The notes below the pieces were generated by a model, which was given only the letters and a program-made list of their open reading frames with translations, was not told where the DNA came from and searched no databases. This document shows positions 18,120 to 26,013 of a DNA stretch of 48,219 nucleotides, one piece after another (position 1 is the stretch's first letter; every line of letters begins with the position of its first letter). Both the position numbers and the translations under genes were made by a program. Source of the stretch: Desulfatiglans sp. (lineage in GTDB: Bacteria; Desulfobacterota; DSM-4660; Desulfatiglandales; HGW-15); contig JAAZBV010000060.1 of the NCBI GenBank assembly GCA_012513605.1, positions 1 through 48,219 of the forward strand, written 5' to 3'.

Positions 18120-19646
18120 CTAATCCAGTAACTCAATATCCTTTTTAAACCAGTAACGCCAAAGCCGATCTATAAAGAACCCGTTTGAGATAACAATGGC
18201 CAGGGCCATTGCGATTGATGCATAAAACGGGTTAAGCCCAAAAATGCTATATAAAGACAAGGCCAGTAAAACAGCCAGAAAGACCAATAATGTTATTAAG
18301 CTGCATGGCTTTTCATCATAGTAAATGAATATATTCATAGCCGGTATAATAATCAGCGCCCATAGAATTAAAGAGAAATCCGGGCCGACATAATTAAAGC
18401 TTATCTCTGCCAGCGTAAAACCCGGTATGTAATCTTTAATGGCGTTTGCTGTTAAAATTGCCAGCGACATCCATGCAACAACGATCACCGGTTTTAACAG
18501 ACATATAATTAGTGAACTACAGAAATGTTCAGATCGTCCTTCTGGAAAGAGGTGATTGTTTTTCTCTGGATTTAACGCCAGTACTATGAATGAACAGGGG
18601 AAAAGCAGGACGATTAAGATGCAAAATAATGGAATAATTTTGGTAAAATAAAATATCATGAATTCATGTGATTTTTCATATCCCATGGGGGAGATTTGAT
18701 ATCCGGTCAGGCATAAAAATATTGATATAATGATTATATAAATGGTGAGTTTAATGCTCAGGTATTTTTTGTTAATAGTATAATAACGATCAAGTACACT
18801 ATATATCCTGGCAATAATACTTTTATTAATACTCAGGAAAATTTGATTTTCCAGCCTGCTTAATAAAAGCCTACTGATCGGGCTCTCCTTTTCTTCACTG
18901 GATGACAATTTCCTCAGTGTGTATATTTCTCTTATTTGTGCTGTAGTATGTGCTGAGAAGCTGAGATTGAAAAGATTGGGATTTAAAATAAGCGACCTTT
19001 TAAAATCAGGGTTTACGATCATTTTCAATAGTGCATAAAGTGACCATATACACAATAGAAGAATAGGAATGGATATGTATAATAGCAAAGAATCAAGTGA
19101 ATATGTAATTTCAAGTACTGTCATGACTGAAATCAGACATACAAGGAAAAATGTTGTGAAAATTGCTAAGAATGCTCTTTCTCTTTTGAACTGGACATAT
19201 AAAGTAAAGTAGGCTGCCATGAAGTAGAACAACAGACCACATGCAAAAATGGACGTATAATATAAAAGCCCATTAATGCTTGTAGGGGCCGGTAGGTAAA
19301 TAAATACTGCCAGGTAAATCAGATTGGCTATTAAGCCAGATAATAGAACTACCATGGCAGAAATCCTATGCAGGGATGGTAAACATGAAGCAAATGGTTT
19401 TGTCATGACCTCTGCCTGTATAATAGCAATCATTGCCCCAAAATAAAACATGGACAAAAATAAATAAAACATAATCGGGAAAAAAGGCTGATTATTTCCT
19501 GATAATGCCTCCGGCATTTTATTTTGATAATCACCAGCACTTAAAAAAATAAATAAAAATAAAATGACCAAAATACAAGAGTTGAACTGCATGAATCTGT
19601 TATTAAGCGGGTTATAGAGTTTTATGTTTTCGGTTAATATAGACAT
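18120..19646 (-). CDS. ABC-2-like multi-span membrane protein, fourth of five tandem paralogs
   Basis: At 508 residues it is the longest of the five. It shares the N-terminus MSILTENIKLYNPL, the motif MTKPFASCLPSLHR after the second membrane segment, LFPEGRSEHF near residue 375, and the C-terminal WRYWFKKD. About ten to twelve membrane segments surround a soluble central loop (about 215-290). The N-terminal residues MSILTEN are the same as in the fifth copy, suggesting that these two arose from the most recent duplication or share a function. Both flanking gaps hold a composite palindrome. The transported substrate is unknown. Confidence 0.77.
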   Translation of the reverse strand: MSILTENIKLYNPLNNRFMQFNSCILVILFLFIFLSAGDYQNKMPEALSGNNQPFFPIMFYLFLSMFYFGAMIAIIQAEVMTKPFASCLPSLHRISAMVVLLSGLIANLIYLAVFIYLPAPTSINGLLYYTSIFACGLLFYFMAAYFTLYVQFKRERAFLAIFTTFFLVCLISVMTVLEITYSLDSLLLYISIPILLLCIWSLYALLKMIVNPDFKRSLILNPNLFNLSFSAHTTAQIREIYTLRKLSSSEEKESPISRLLLSRLENQIFLSINKSIIARIYSVLDRYYTINKKYLSIKLTIYIIIISIFLCLTGYQISPMGYEKSHEFMIFYFTKIIPLFCILIVLLFPCSFIVLALNPEKNNHLFPEGRSEHFCSSLIICLLKPVIVVAWMSLAILTANAIKDYIPGFTLAEISFNYVGPDFSLILWALIIIPAMNIFIYYDEKPCSLITLLVFLAVLLALSLYSIFGLNPFYASIAMALAIVISNGFFIDRLWRYWFKKDIELLD

Positions 19647-19672
19647 TGTTGCATTCCTTTTTTATTTTTAAC

Positions 19673-19730
19673 GTAGGGTGAGGTTTTATACCTCACCGAA
19701 AAATCGGTCAGGAGTAAATCCTGACCCTAC
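19673..19730. repeat. Composite double palindrome between permease genes 3 and 4
   Basis: This is the twin of 18039-18096. The outer ends are GTAGGG and CCCTAC. The inner hairpins are GGTGAGGT...ACCTCACC and GTCAGGA...TCCTGAC. Compared with the other copy the first stem carries a G-to-A change on one side and the matching C-to-T change on the other, so pairing is kept. Confidence 0.82.
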
Positions 19731-19734
19731 AAAA

Positions 19735-21225
19735 CTAGACATGGTCTCTCCTGAACCAGTGCCAGATCAGCAAGCGTATAAAAATTATATTTGTTATGAA
19801 AGCCAGTAGTGTCAATGTTATCTGGAGATTGATTACATGAAGATTTATCAGGGATGCTATAACGCCTCCAATAATACCGAAACAAATGGGCGCTAGTATA
19901 ACTCCAATGGATTTTGCAAAACCGAAATATATCGAAAATATTGGGATCATCACCAATGCCAGGGTGATCAACTGTGTGCCAACATGATGATAAGTGAAAT
20001 AGTTACCCATCAATATAATATCAGGCATGATATGTTGCAGGCTGCATGATATAGCTATAACTATTGAGAACCACAAGACGATAAGAATAGGTTTACTTAA
20101 ATATAATAAAAAGAATATCCAGAATTGTTGTTTGCGGCCCACTGGTAAAAGCTGATTGTGGTGGGGTGTTCTGGATAGGCCTTCAAACATACCGCAAATG
20201 CAAAGCAATACTGTCATTTGTAACAAGTTTAAAGATGTATTGTCAGGAAAAAATCTCATTTCTCCATAGACTTGATATCCTGAAAGAAAAAGTACAATAG
20301 AGCCCAGAGCGATAATTATGGCAAAAAACATTGACTGTGAAATTTTATTATAACAGCTAAAGCCATAGGACAGTGCGGACATTGAAGGGTATAGTGAACC
20401 CCAAAATGAGTGCTGTATGCTGAAATATGGCTTTCTTTTCATTTTATCAAGAAATGTGTCCAACCTATCATCCTCTTGTTTTGGCTTTTTAGATAATCTA
20501 AGTGTACTTAAAACCTCTTCCCATGTATCCCGATTAAAAGGTCTGGTATAAAAGGCCACCATCATTTTAGAATCATTACCATGTGATTTTCTCATTAAAT
20601 CCTGTTCTCCAAGCATTTTCCACGCTGCTGTAACAAGGGCAAGCAATGATATAAGAAGCGGGACAAAACAAAAGGGGATGAGTTCCTGAGGCGCATATTC
20701 AAAATTATCATGTTTTATACAAGTTATCCAGACAAGCACTACCAGAAGTACAAAACTTAACATTACATATTGGTTTGGTTTTTCATCATGTAAATACAAT
20801 GTTAAACAGACCGGTAAAAAATAAAAGGCCAGGACAATCACCGGCCCGGTGATTATCATCGAGCGTTTTGTTTCTGTATCAAAAGGAAGCTGCAGCAGGG
20901 CTATTGAATATATTACCGCAACCACCATCCCGATTAAGAAGATAATTTGACGCGGTATGTTATTATGGTTTGGAAGGCAAAAGGCAAAAGGTTTTGCAAG
21001 TATATCGATTTGCACGACTGTTATCATTTGCCCAAGAAAAAACAGAAATATCGCAAGTAAAATAAGTAGAACAAAAGGAAACCCTATTTCTTTTGCCCTA
21101 GTAGATATTGATGCAGCATAAAGAGCAATAAGTAAAATTAGATTACAGAAAAAGAATAATTTGTAACCAATAGGTTGCTTCATAAATGGGTTATATATTT
21201 TTAAGTTTTCACCTAGTATTGACAT
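19735..21225 (-). CDS. ABC-2-like multi-span membrane protein, third of five tandem paralogs
   Basis: The 496-residue protein begins MSILGENLKIYNPF. It carries AKPFAFCLPNHNNIPRQ after TM2, WKMLGE before the central soluble loop (about 210-270), LLPVGRKQQF in the second half and WHWFRRD at the C-terminus. The first, second and third copies are more alike to each other (shared WK(V/M)LG(D/E) and NHxNIPR motifs in two of them) than to the last two. It lies 24 bp after the second copy. The conserved phenylalanine-cysteine motif KPF(S/A)FCLP is the best family hallmark and may sit at a cytoplasmic loop that contacts the ATPase; that placement is inference. Confidence 0.78.
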   Translation of the reverse strand: MSILGENLKIYNPFMKQPIGYKLFFFCNLILLIALYAASISTRAKEIGFPFVLLILLAIFLFFLGQMITVVQIDILAKPFAFCLPNHNNIPRQIIFLIGMVVAVIYSIALLQLPFDTETKRSMIITGPVIVLAFYFLPVCLTLYLHDEKPNQYVMLSFVLLVVLVWITCIKHDNFEYAPQELIPFCFVPLLISLLALVTAAWKMLGEQDLMRKSHGNDSKMMVAFYTRPFNRDTWEEVLSTLRLSKKPKQEDDRLDTFLDKMKRKPYFSIQHSFWGSLYPSMSALSYGFSCYNKISQSMFFAIIIALGSIVLFLSGYQVYGEMRFFPDNTSLNLLQMTVLLCICGMFEGLSRTPHHNQLLPVGRKQQFWIFFLLYLSKPILIVLWFSIVIAISCSLQHIMPDIILMGNYFTYHHVGTQLITLALVMIPIFSIYFGFAKSIGVILAPICFGIIGGVIASLINLHVINLQITLTLLAFITNIIFIRLLIWHWFRRDHV

Positions 21226-21249
21226 TGCTGATTTCCTTTTTTTTCTTCA

Positions 21250-22713
21250 TTATGTATGATCATTCTTCAGCCAGTGACGTTTAAGTAAAAAACCAAATAA
21301 ACCATTTGTTAATAAAATCATTATGGATGCCAGTACTATATGAGCAACAATATTGTTTGTTGCAAATGCCACAAAGGAAAGTATGAAAAGTACAGAGGTT
21401 AAAAATATCATCGTGAGTAAATGATATGGAACTATTACATAATCGAATATTAAATCAATAACTGGTGAAATGATCAGTGCCCATAAAAGTGTATGGAACC
21501 CAGGATGAATATAAGTAAGCTCATAACCAATAAACTCTATTTTTGGCATGTAGTCCTGGATGCCCCACGTTAACATAATGAATACTAAAACAAGTAAAAC
21601 CAGAGTAATATATTTTAGCAGCCATAACAGAATATTAATCCCGAAATGCCTCAATCTTCCTAATGGTAAAAGTAGATCATGACGTAAAGGTGCAAAGATA
21701 CTGCTAAGGACCAAGCACAAGGGTAAAAGTGCAAGCGCAGGTGCAGGGCTTATATTTATGTCATAGATTTTTTGAGTACTGCTGCTTTCAAAATAACCTG
21801 AAAAGAACAAAAAAGATGCTGCAAGTATCAATATTAAGATTGGCTCATTTCCTTTCTGAGCGAAATGGCGTGTAAATATTAAATGCAAGTTCCCTAATAA
21901 TGAGTGTTTTAATCTGATAAAATCGTTTTTACCCATCCAATTAAAAATTGATTCTGCGATGTGGCTGTTACCATCATAATATTTTATCGGGTGATGATAA
22001 TGATATGTGCTCTCTCTTTGTGATTTATCATATAAACCCTCAAAGGAATATAGTGTCAGGGATGATGGCTTTTCAATACATTTTCTCTTTAATGAAGTGT
22101 CTCCCAGCATCTTCCATGCAGCAACTGTTAAGAATATGGAAGAGAAAAGAAAGATGAAAATACTGTTGAGAGGAACATCACTGTAAGTGACAATGAAAGC
22201 CTTTTGAAAAAAAACAAATATTAAAAATGGAATAGAAAAAAGCAGTACCCCCAGTTTTAAATATTTTATCGGTTTATGAATCAAAAATGAAAAAATTATA
22301 CAAATTGCAAGGGAATAGAAGGTTAATGAAATAACTGGTATCATAAGTATCAGATAACCTGACTCATTGAGTTGAGAGAATAGTAACGCCAAAACTGTAA
22401 GAAGGAGAGTCAGTAAAACACCAAAAATAAAAATTATTCTCCTTGGGATATTTTTATGATTTGGTAGACAAAATGAAAATGGTTTTGAAAGTACATCAAA
22501 CTGTATCATTGCAATGATCTCTCCAAATAAAAATATGCAAATAAATATCCAGAAGATCATTGCATATGGAATCTGTTTTCCATTGGTAAACTCGGTGATA
22601 ATTACACTGAACCTCAATAAAAAAACAAGCTCCATAAAAAAGAAAGTCTTAAAAAGCAGAGACTGTTTTTGAAATGGTGAATAAAGTTTTAAATTTGCAC
22701 CTAGTATGGACAT
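21250..22713 (-). CDS. ABC-2-like multi-span membrane protein, second of five tandem paralogs
   Basis: This copy (487 residues) starts MSILGANLKLYSPF. It has SKPFSFCLPNHKNIPRR, WKMLGDTSLKRK before the central loop, LLPLGRLRHF, and KRHWLKND at the end. About ten to twelve hydrophobic stretches are visible. It begins only 2 bp after the stop of the first copy, so the two are translationally close and certainly on one messenger. No catalytic motif is visible; a permease role comes from hydrophobic layout and from the ATPase and GntR genes upstream. Confidence 0.78.
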   Translation of the reverse strand: MSILGANLKLYSPFQKQSLLFKTFFFMELVFLLRFSVIITEFTNGKQIPYAMIFWIFICIFLFGEIIAMIQFDVLSKPFSFCLPNHKNIPRRIIFIFGVLLTLLLTVLALLFSQLNESGYLILMIPVISLTFYSLAICIIFSFLIHKPIKYLKLGVLLFSIPFLIFVFFQKAFIVTYSDVPLNSIFIFLFSSIFLTVAAWKMLGDTSLKRKCIEKPSSLTLYSFEGLYDKSQRESTYHYHHPIKYYDGNSHIAESIFNWMGKNDFIRLKHSLLGNLHLIFTRHFAQKGNEPILILILAASFLFFSGYFESSSTQKIYDINISPAPALALLPLCLVLSSIFAPLRHDLLLPLGRLRHFGINILLWLLKYITLVLLVLVFIMLTWGIQDYMPKIEFIGYELTYIHPGFHTLLWALIISPVIDLIFDYVIVPYHLLTMIFLTSVLFILSFVAFATNNIVAHIVLASIMILLTNGLFGFLLKRHWLKNDHT

Positions 22714-22715
22714 TG

Positions 22716-24197
22716 CTATTTTCCCTGTTGTATAAGATCACTCTTGAACCAGTAGCGTGATAATAGAATCAAGTAAAAAATATTTGAGATAAAGATCATA
22801 GAAGTCATTGAGATGACCTGAGTTTTTAGATCGCTATGTACAAAAAAGAATCCTGCTAAGACGATAAGCGTTATTATGAAACAAACCATTGTTGGCAAAC
22901 TGCACGGCGGTTTTGGAAATGACATGAAGATATCAATAACCGGGATAGTAACTGCAGGCCAGACTATTAAAGATACTACAAGCGGGGTGTAGTTGAAGCT
23001 ATAACCAAACAGAGTAAAGTCCGGCATATAGTTATTGAGGTTATGGGAAGCAAGGATGATAATGGAGAACCAGAGCATCATTGTAAAAGGTTTAACAATC
23101 CACAGCATGAGATTAATGCGAAACTGTTTTGATCGTCCTATAGGGAAAAGCAATTCACTGGATATTGGTTTATAAATTAAGATAATTTTCTTACAGTAGA
23201 TAAACATGAAATATAAAACAGGATATGTGATAAAAAAGGAATCGATTTCCTGGTTATTCTGAATGTACCCGAAAAGGAAAATCAAAAATGAAGGAAGTAC
23301 AATTTGATAAGTTATAGATTTTCCGGAATATCCCCAAACTCGTTCTAATAAGAGGTAGAATGTCCCCCAAATTGAACGGATTAATCTGTAGTCACTTTGG
23401 TTAACTATCTTTTTAAAAAATATATCTCCAATAATTTCATTTTGATTTTTCAATTCCTGTTGAGATAGCTTATGTGGCTTTTTCCCTATTTGTATTAGAT
23501 TGTCTGGCAAATCGAAATATTTCCGGTGAAATATTCTGCCCACCTGGTCATCTCCAAGGACTTTCCATAAAACCGATGTTCCAAATAAGGAAGATATAAA
23601 AAGTGGGGCAAGGCAAAAAATAATAATTTGATTTAGCGGGACTATTAAATCATTTTTAAAATTTATGATGAATGACACTGATAAGATAATTGACACGGCA
23701 GGAAAACCATATCTAATATATTTTTTAAATGAATCATCGAGGGTAATTAAGAAAATAAAAGCCATAAATAAATAGAATGGCAAGCAAATGATCGGAAACA
23801 CTATTATATGCAGGAAAAAGAGTAATAATGTGTGTTCAGAAAAAATGAAGAATATAAGCGAAAAACCAAGAGTTATTAATGCGCCTATTAAAAAGATTAC
23901 TTTACGAATAGATTTTTGACCATCAGGCAGACAAAATGAAAATGGTTTTGAAATAAGTTCTGATTGAGTAATAGTTGTTATCATTCCTAATAAGAACATA
24001 CCGGCGAATAAATTAATCAGGGGCCTAAGCACGCATTGCTGGTTTTGAATTATTTCAACTATTCTCAATCTATATAAGGCGTTACTAAATAATCCGATGA
24101 TCGTTAAATACACCATTACCATACCGAAAAGACGACCATTAGAGTTATCATCATAACTTATATTATAGAGCCCCAGTTTTGCGCTTAGTATGGACAT
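22716..24197 (-). CDS. ABC-2-like multi-span membrane protein, first of five tandem paralogs
   Basis: The 493-residue protein is the first membrane gene after the ATPase. It starts MSILSAKLGLYNI and carries SKPFSFCLPDGQKSIRK, WKVLGDDQVGR, LLFPIGRSKQF and SRYWFKSD, all in register with the four paralogs. The gap to the ATPase gene (24198-24475) is 278 bp of repeats without a gene. A YtrC/ABC-2-type permease subunit is the best reading. The B. subtilis ytr operon likewise has a GntR gene, an ATPase and membrane subunits, but not five copies. Confidence 0.78.
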   Translation of the reverse strand: MSILSAKLGLYNISYDDNSNGRLFGMVMVYLTIIGLFSNALYRLRIVEIIQNQQCVLRPLINLFAGMFLLGMITTITQSELISKPFSFCLPDGQKSIRKVIFLIGALITLGFSLIFFIFSEHTLLLFFLHIIVFPIICLPFYLFMAFIFLITLDDSFKKYIRYGFPAVSIILSVSFIINFKNDLIVPLNQIIIFCLAPLFISSLFGTSVLWKVLGDDQVGRIFHRKYFDLPDNLIQIGKKPHKLSQQELKNQNEIIGDIFFKKIVNQSDYRLIRSIWGTFYLLLERVWGYSGKSITYQIVLPSFLIFLFGYIQNNQEIDSFFITYPVLYFMFIYCKKIILIYKPISSELLFPIGRSKQFRINLMLWIVKPFTMMLWFSIIILASHNLNNYMPDFTLFGYSFNYTPLVVSLIVWPAVTIPVIDIFMSFPKPPCSLPTMVCFIITLIVLAGFFFVHSDLKTQVISMTSMIFISNIFYLILLSRYWFKSDLIQQGK

Positions 24198-24475
24198 ACC
24201 TGTTTTTACCTTTTATTGTTCCTGTTTTAATATTTGCCTATCCCTGTTTATTCTTTTCAATTTTCTTATTTTGCATCTGAATTTCAAGCCCTTATATTCT
24301 CCTTCATGTAAAGGAACTCATTTCAATCATGCGATCAACACATGCGGGCAGACACAGGGGTCTGCCCCTACAATTATTAATCCTTTCCCTGCGCCCTGAG
24401 CCTTGAGCCCTGCGCCCTTAAATCTTTTTCCTTTTTCCTCTTTCCTAAAACCTCACACCTAAAACCTAAAACCCC
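24198..24475. repeat. Repeat-rich gap between ATPase and first permease gene
   Basis: No gene is supported here. 24345-24371 is a GGGCAGAC...GTCTGCCCCTAC palindrome of the genome-wide family. 24388-24475 is low-complexity text built from CCTGCGCCCTGAGCC- and CCTAAAACCT-type phrases. Such material inside an operon could reduce expression of the permease genes relative to the ATPase. Confidence 0.6.
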
Positions 24476-25372
24476 TTACCTGTTCTCTACCACCAATTGA
24501 TAAATATCTTCCAGCGGCAGCGGAATCTGCTCCATCTGACAGTGTATCTTGTCTGCTATCTCTTCCAGCTCATCATGGTTTTGCATGTTTCCGGCGAGGG
24601 TAATAATCGCCTTTGAGCCATTCTGTTCCCTTTTGATGATATTGCTGAACGGCAGTGTTTCAGGTATTGGGCCATTAAGGGATGTAAGGCGTAACTTGAT
24701 ATATTGCTCTCTCAGGTCATCTATGGGTTGATCACAGATCATCTTCCCTCTGTTCATGATAAGGGCATGGTCTATTACCTTTTCTATATCTGTTAATATA
24801 TGTGATGAGATTATTATGGTGCGGCCTTCCACCTGTATAATCTCCATCAAGAGTTCAAGGAACTTGCGGCGGGCAAGGGGGTCCATTGCTGCTGCCGGTT
24901 CATCAAGTATTAAAAGCTCCGGCTCAAAACATATGGCAAGAAGCACAGCAACCATCTGCCTCTGCCCTGGTGAGAGTTTGCCCACGCGGGCCTTTGGGTC
25001 AAGATCAAACTCTTTTATGTAGCGCTCCTCAATATCCTTGTTCCATGTAGGGTAATAGGCAGCCACATATCTTACAAGCTTTGCAATACTCATCCAGTCG
25101 ATCAGTTTTCCCTCCTGGTGTACATAACCGATGCGCGCAAGCTCATGGGGCCCAAGCTTTTTTGCCTCTACATCAAATGTGGTGCATGTGCCTGAATCAG
25201 GCAGGTAAAGCCCTATCCAGTGGCGGATCAGGGAGCTTTTACCGCCGCCGTTTGCGCCCATGAGACCGTATATCCTGCCAGGGTAAATATCAAGGGACAG
25301 GTTATCGATTGCACAAATAGAACCAAAACGCTTGTTGAGATTCTTTACCGAGATAATAGGTTTTTCATTCAT
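24476..25372 (-). CDS. ABC transporter ATP-binding protein, YtrB-like
   Basis: The 298-residue protein has a full nucleotide-binding domain: Walker A GANGGGKSS (39-47, with GGG where GAG is usual), signature LSPGQ (133-137), Walker B LLILDEP (153-159) and the H-loop in IISSHIL. A C-terminal extension of about 75 residues is typical of ABC-2 exporters. An upstream ATG at 25393 exists, but AGGAG sits 9 bases before ATG 25372, which also overlaps the GntR stop by 8 nt, so translation is coupled. It is the only ATPase in the block and probably energises some or all of the five downstream membrane proteins. Confidence 0.92.
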   Translation of the reverse strand: MNEKPIISVKNLNKRFGSICAIDNLSLDIYPGRIYGLMGANGGGKSSLIRHWIGLYLPDSGTCTTFDVEAKKLGPHELARIGYVHQEGKLIDWMSIAKLVRYVAAYYPTWNKDIEERYIKEFDLDPKARVGKLSPGQRQMVAVLLAICFEPELLILDEPAAAMDPLARRKFLELLMEIIQVEGRTIIISSHILTDIEKVIDHALIMNRGKMICDQPIDDLREQYIKLRLTSLNGPIPETLPFSNIIKREQNGSKAIITLAGNMQNHDELEEIADKIHCQMEQIPLPLEDIYQLVVENR

Positions 25373-25772
25373 CTTTATTTTCTCCTTGTTCATTTTTCAG
25401 TTTCCTGTACATCTCTCTTAATAAATCAACCGCCTCTTCCTCTGTGTATTTCATAAGTACTGCTGTTGCAGCGGCCTTTTTAAAACTATCCTTTGCGGTC
25501 TGGGATTTAAAATCCTTTTTGATCCCCTTTGACATGGGCTTAACAAACATGCCGATCCCGCGGCGGCGCTCAATAATGCCGTCACGCTCAAGCTGGTTGT
25601 ATGCCTTGCTTATGGTCATGGGGTTAACCATGAGTCGTGCTGCAAGGCCGCGCACATTTTCAAGCTGGGTCCCTTCAGATAGATTCCCTGAGAGCACGTA
25701 CTGCTTTATCTGCTCTATTACCTGGGTGTAGATCGGAACACCGCTATGGTTGTCTATCTCAATAATCATCAT
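25365..25772 (-). CDS. GntR family regulator, YtrA subfamily
   Basis: The 135-residue protein has a winged-helix N-terminal half (IYTQVIEQIKQYVLSGNLSEG, then LAARLMVNPMTISKAYNQLE and IERRRGIGMFV). In place of a large effector domain it has a short helical C-terminal tail of about 60 residues. That is the YtrA subfamily, whose members usually repress an adjacent ABC transporter operon and respond to envelope stress or antibiotics. It overlaps the ATPase gene by 8 nt and has a perfect palindrome over its own promoter (25799-25820). Start is ATG 25772 or the next codon; the ribosome binding site is weak. Confidence 0.9.
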   Translation of the reverse strand: MMIIEIDNHSGVPIYTQVIEQIKQYVLSGNLSEGTQLENVRGLAARLMVNPMTISKAYNQLERDGIIERRRGIGMFVKPMSKGIKKDFKSQTAKDSFKKAAATAVLMKYTEEEAVDLLREMYRKLKNEQGENKDE

Positions 25773-25798
25773 TAAATCTCATAGGTTTATGCTGCTAG

Positions 25799-25820
25799 GT
25801 GTATTAATACAATAATACAC
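25799..25820. promoter_or_regulatory. Probable GntR (YtrA-like) operator
   Basis: GTGTATTA-ATACAA-TAATACAC is a perfect 8-bp inverted repeat with a 6-bp centre. It lies 27 bp upstream of the regulator gene and covers the -10 region of its promoter. From memory the B. subtilis YtrA site has AGTGTA and TACACT half-sites with a similar spacing, which this sequence closely resembles. Confidence 0.72.
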
Positions 25821-25838
25821 TAAAAAACAGGATGTCAA
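25809..25838 (-). promoter_or_regulatory. Promoter of the GntR-ABC operon
   Basis: On the minus strand TTGACA (25838-25833) is followed by TATTAT after 15 bases (25817-25812) or by TATTGT after 18 bases (25814-25809). Both -10 candidates fall inside the palindrome, so regulator binding would block transcription. Of the stretch 25773-26013, the rest holds no gene that I can support. Confidence 0.6.
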
Positions 25839-26013
25839 TAAATTTTTGATAAAAAAATCAAAGTCAAAAAAATGACAAATGTTTTTGTCTTTATGTAGGA
25901 AACCTGCTGGTGAAGTTAAAAGATACATAATAGAGGTAAGTTAATAACAATAAAATGCATAATAAAATCTGGCATGGCTGTTGCAAAACTAAGACAATGC
26001 TACATTCATATAA

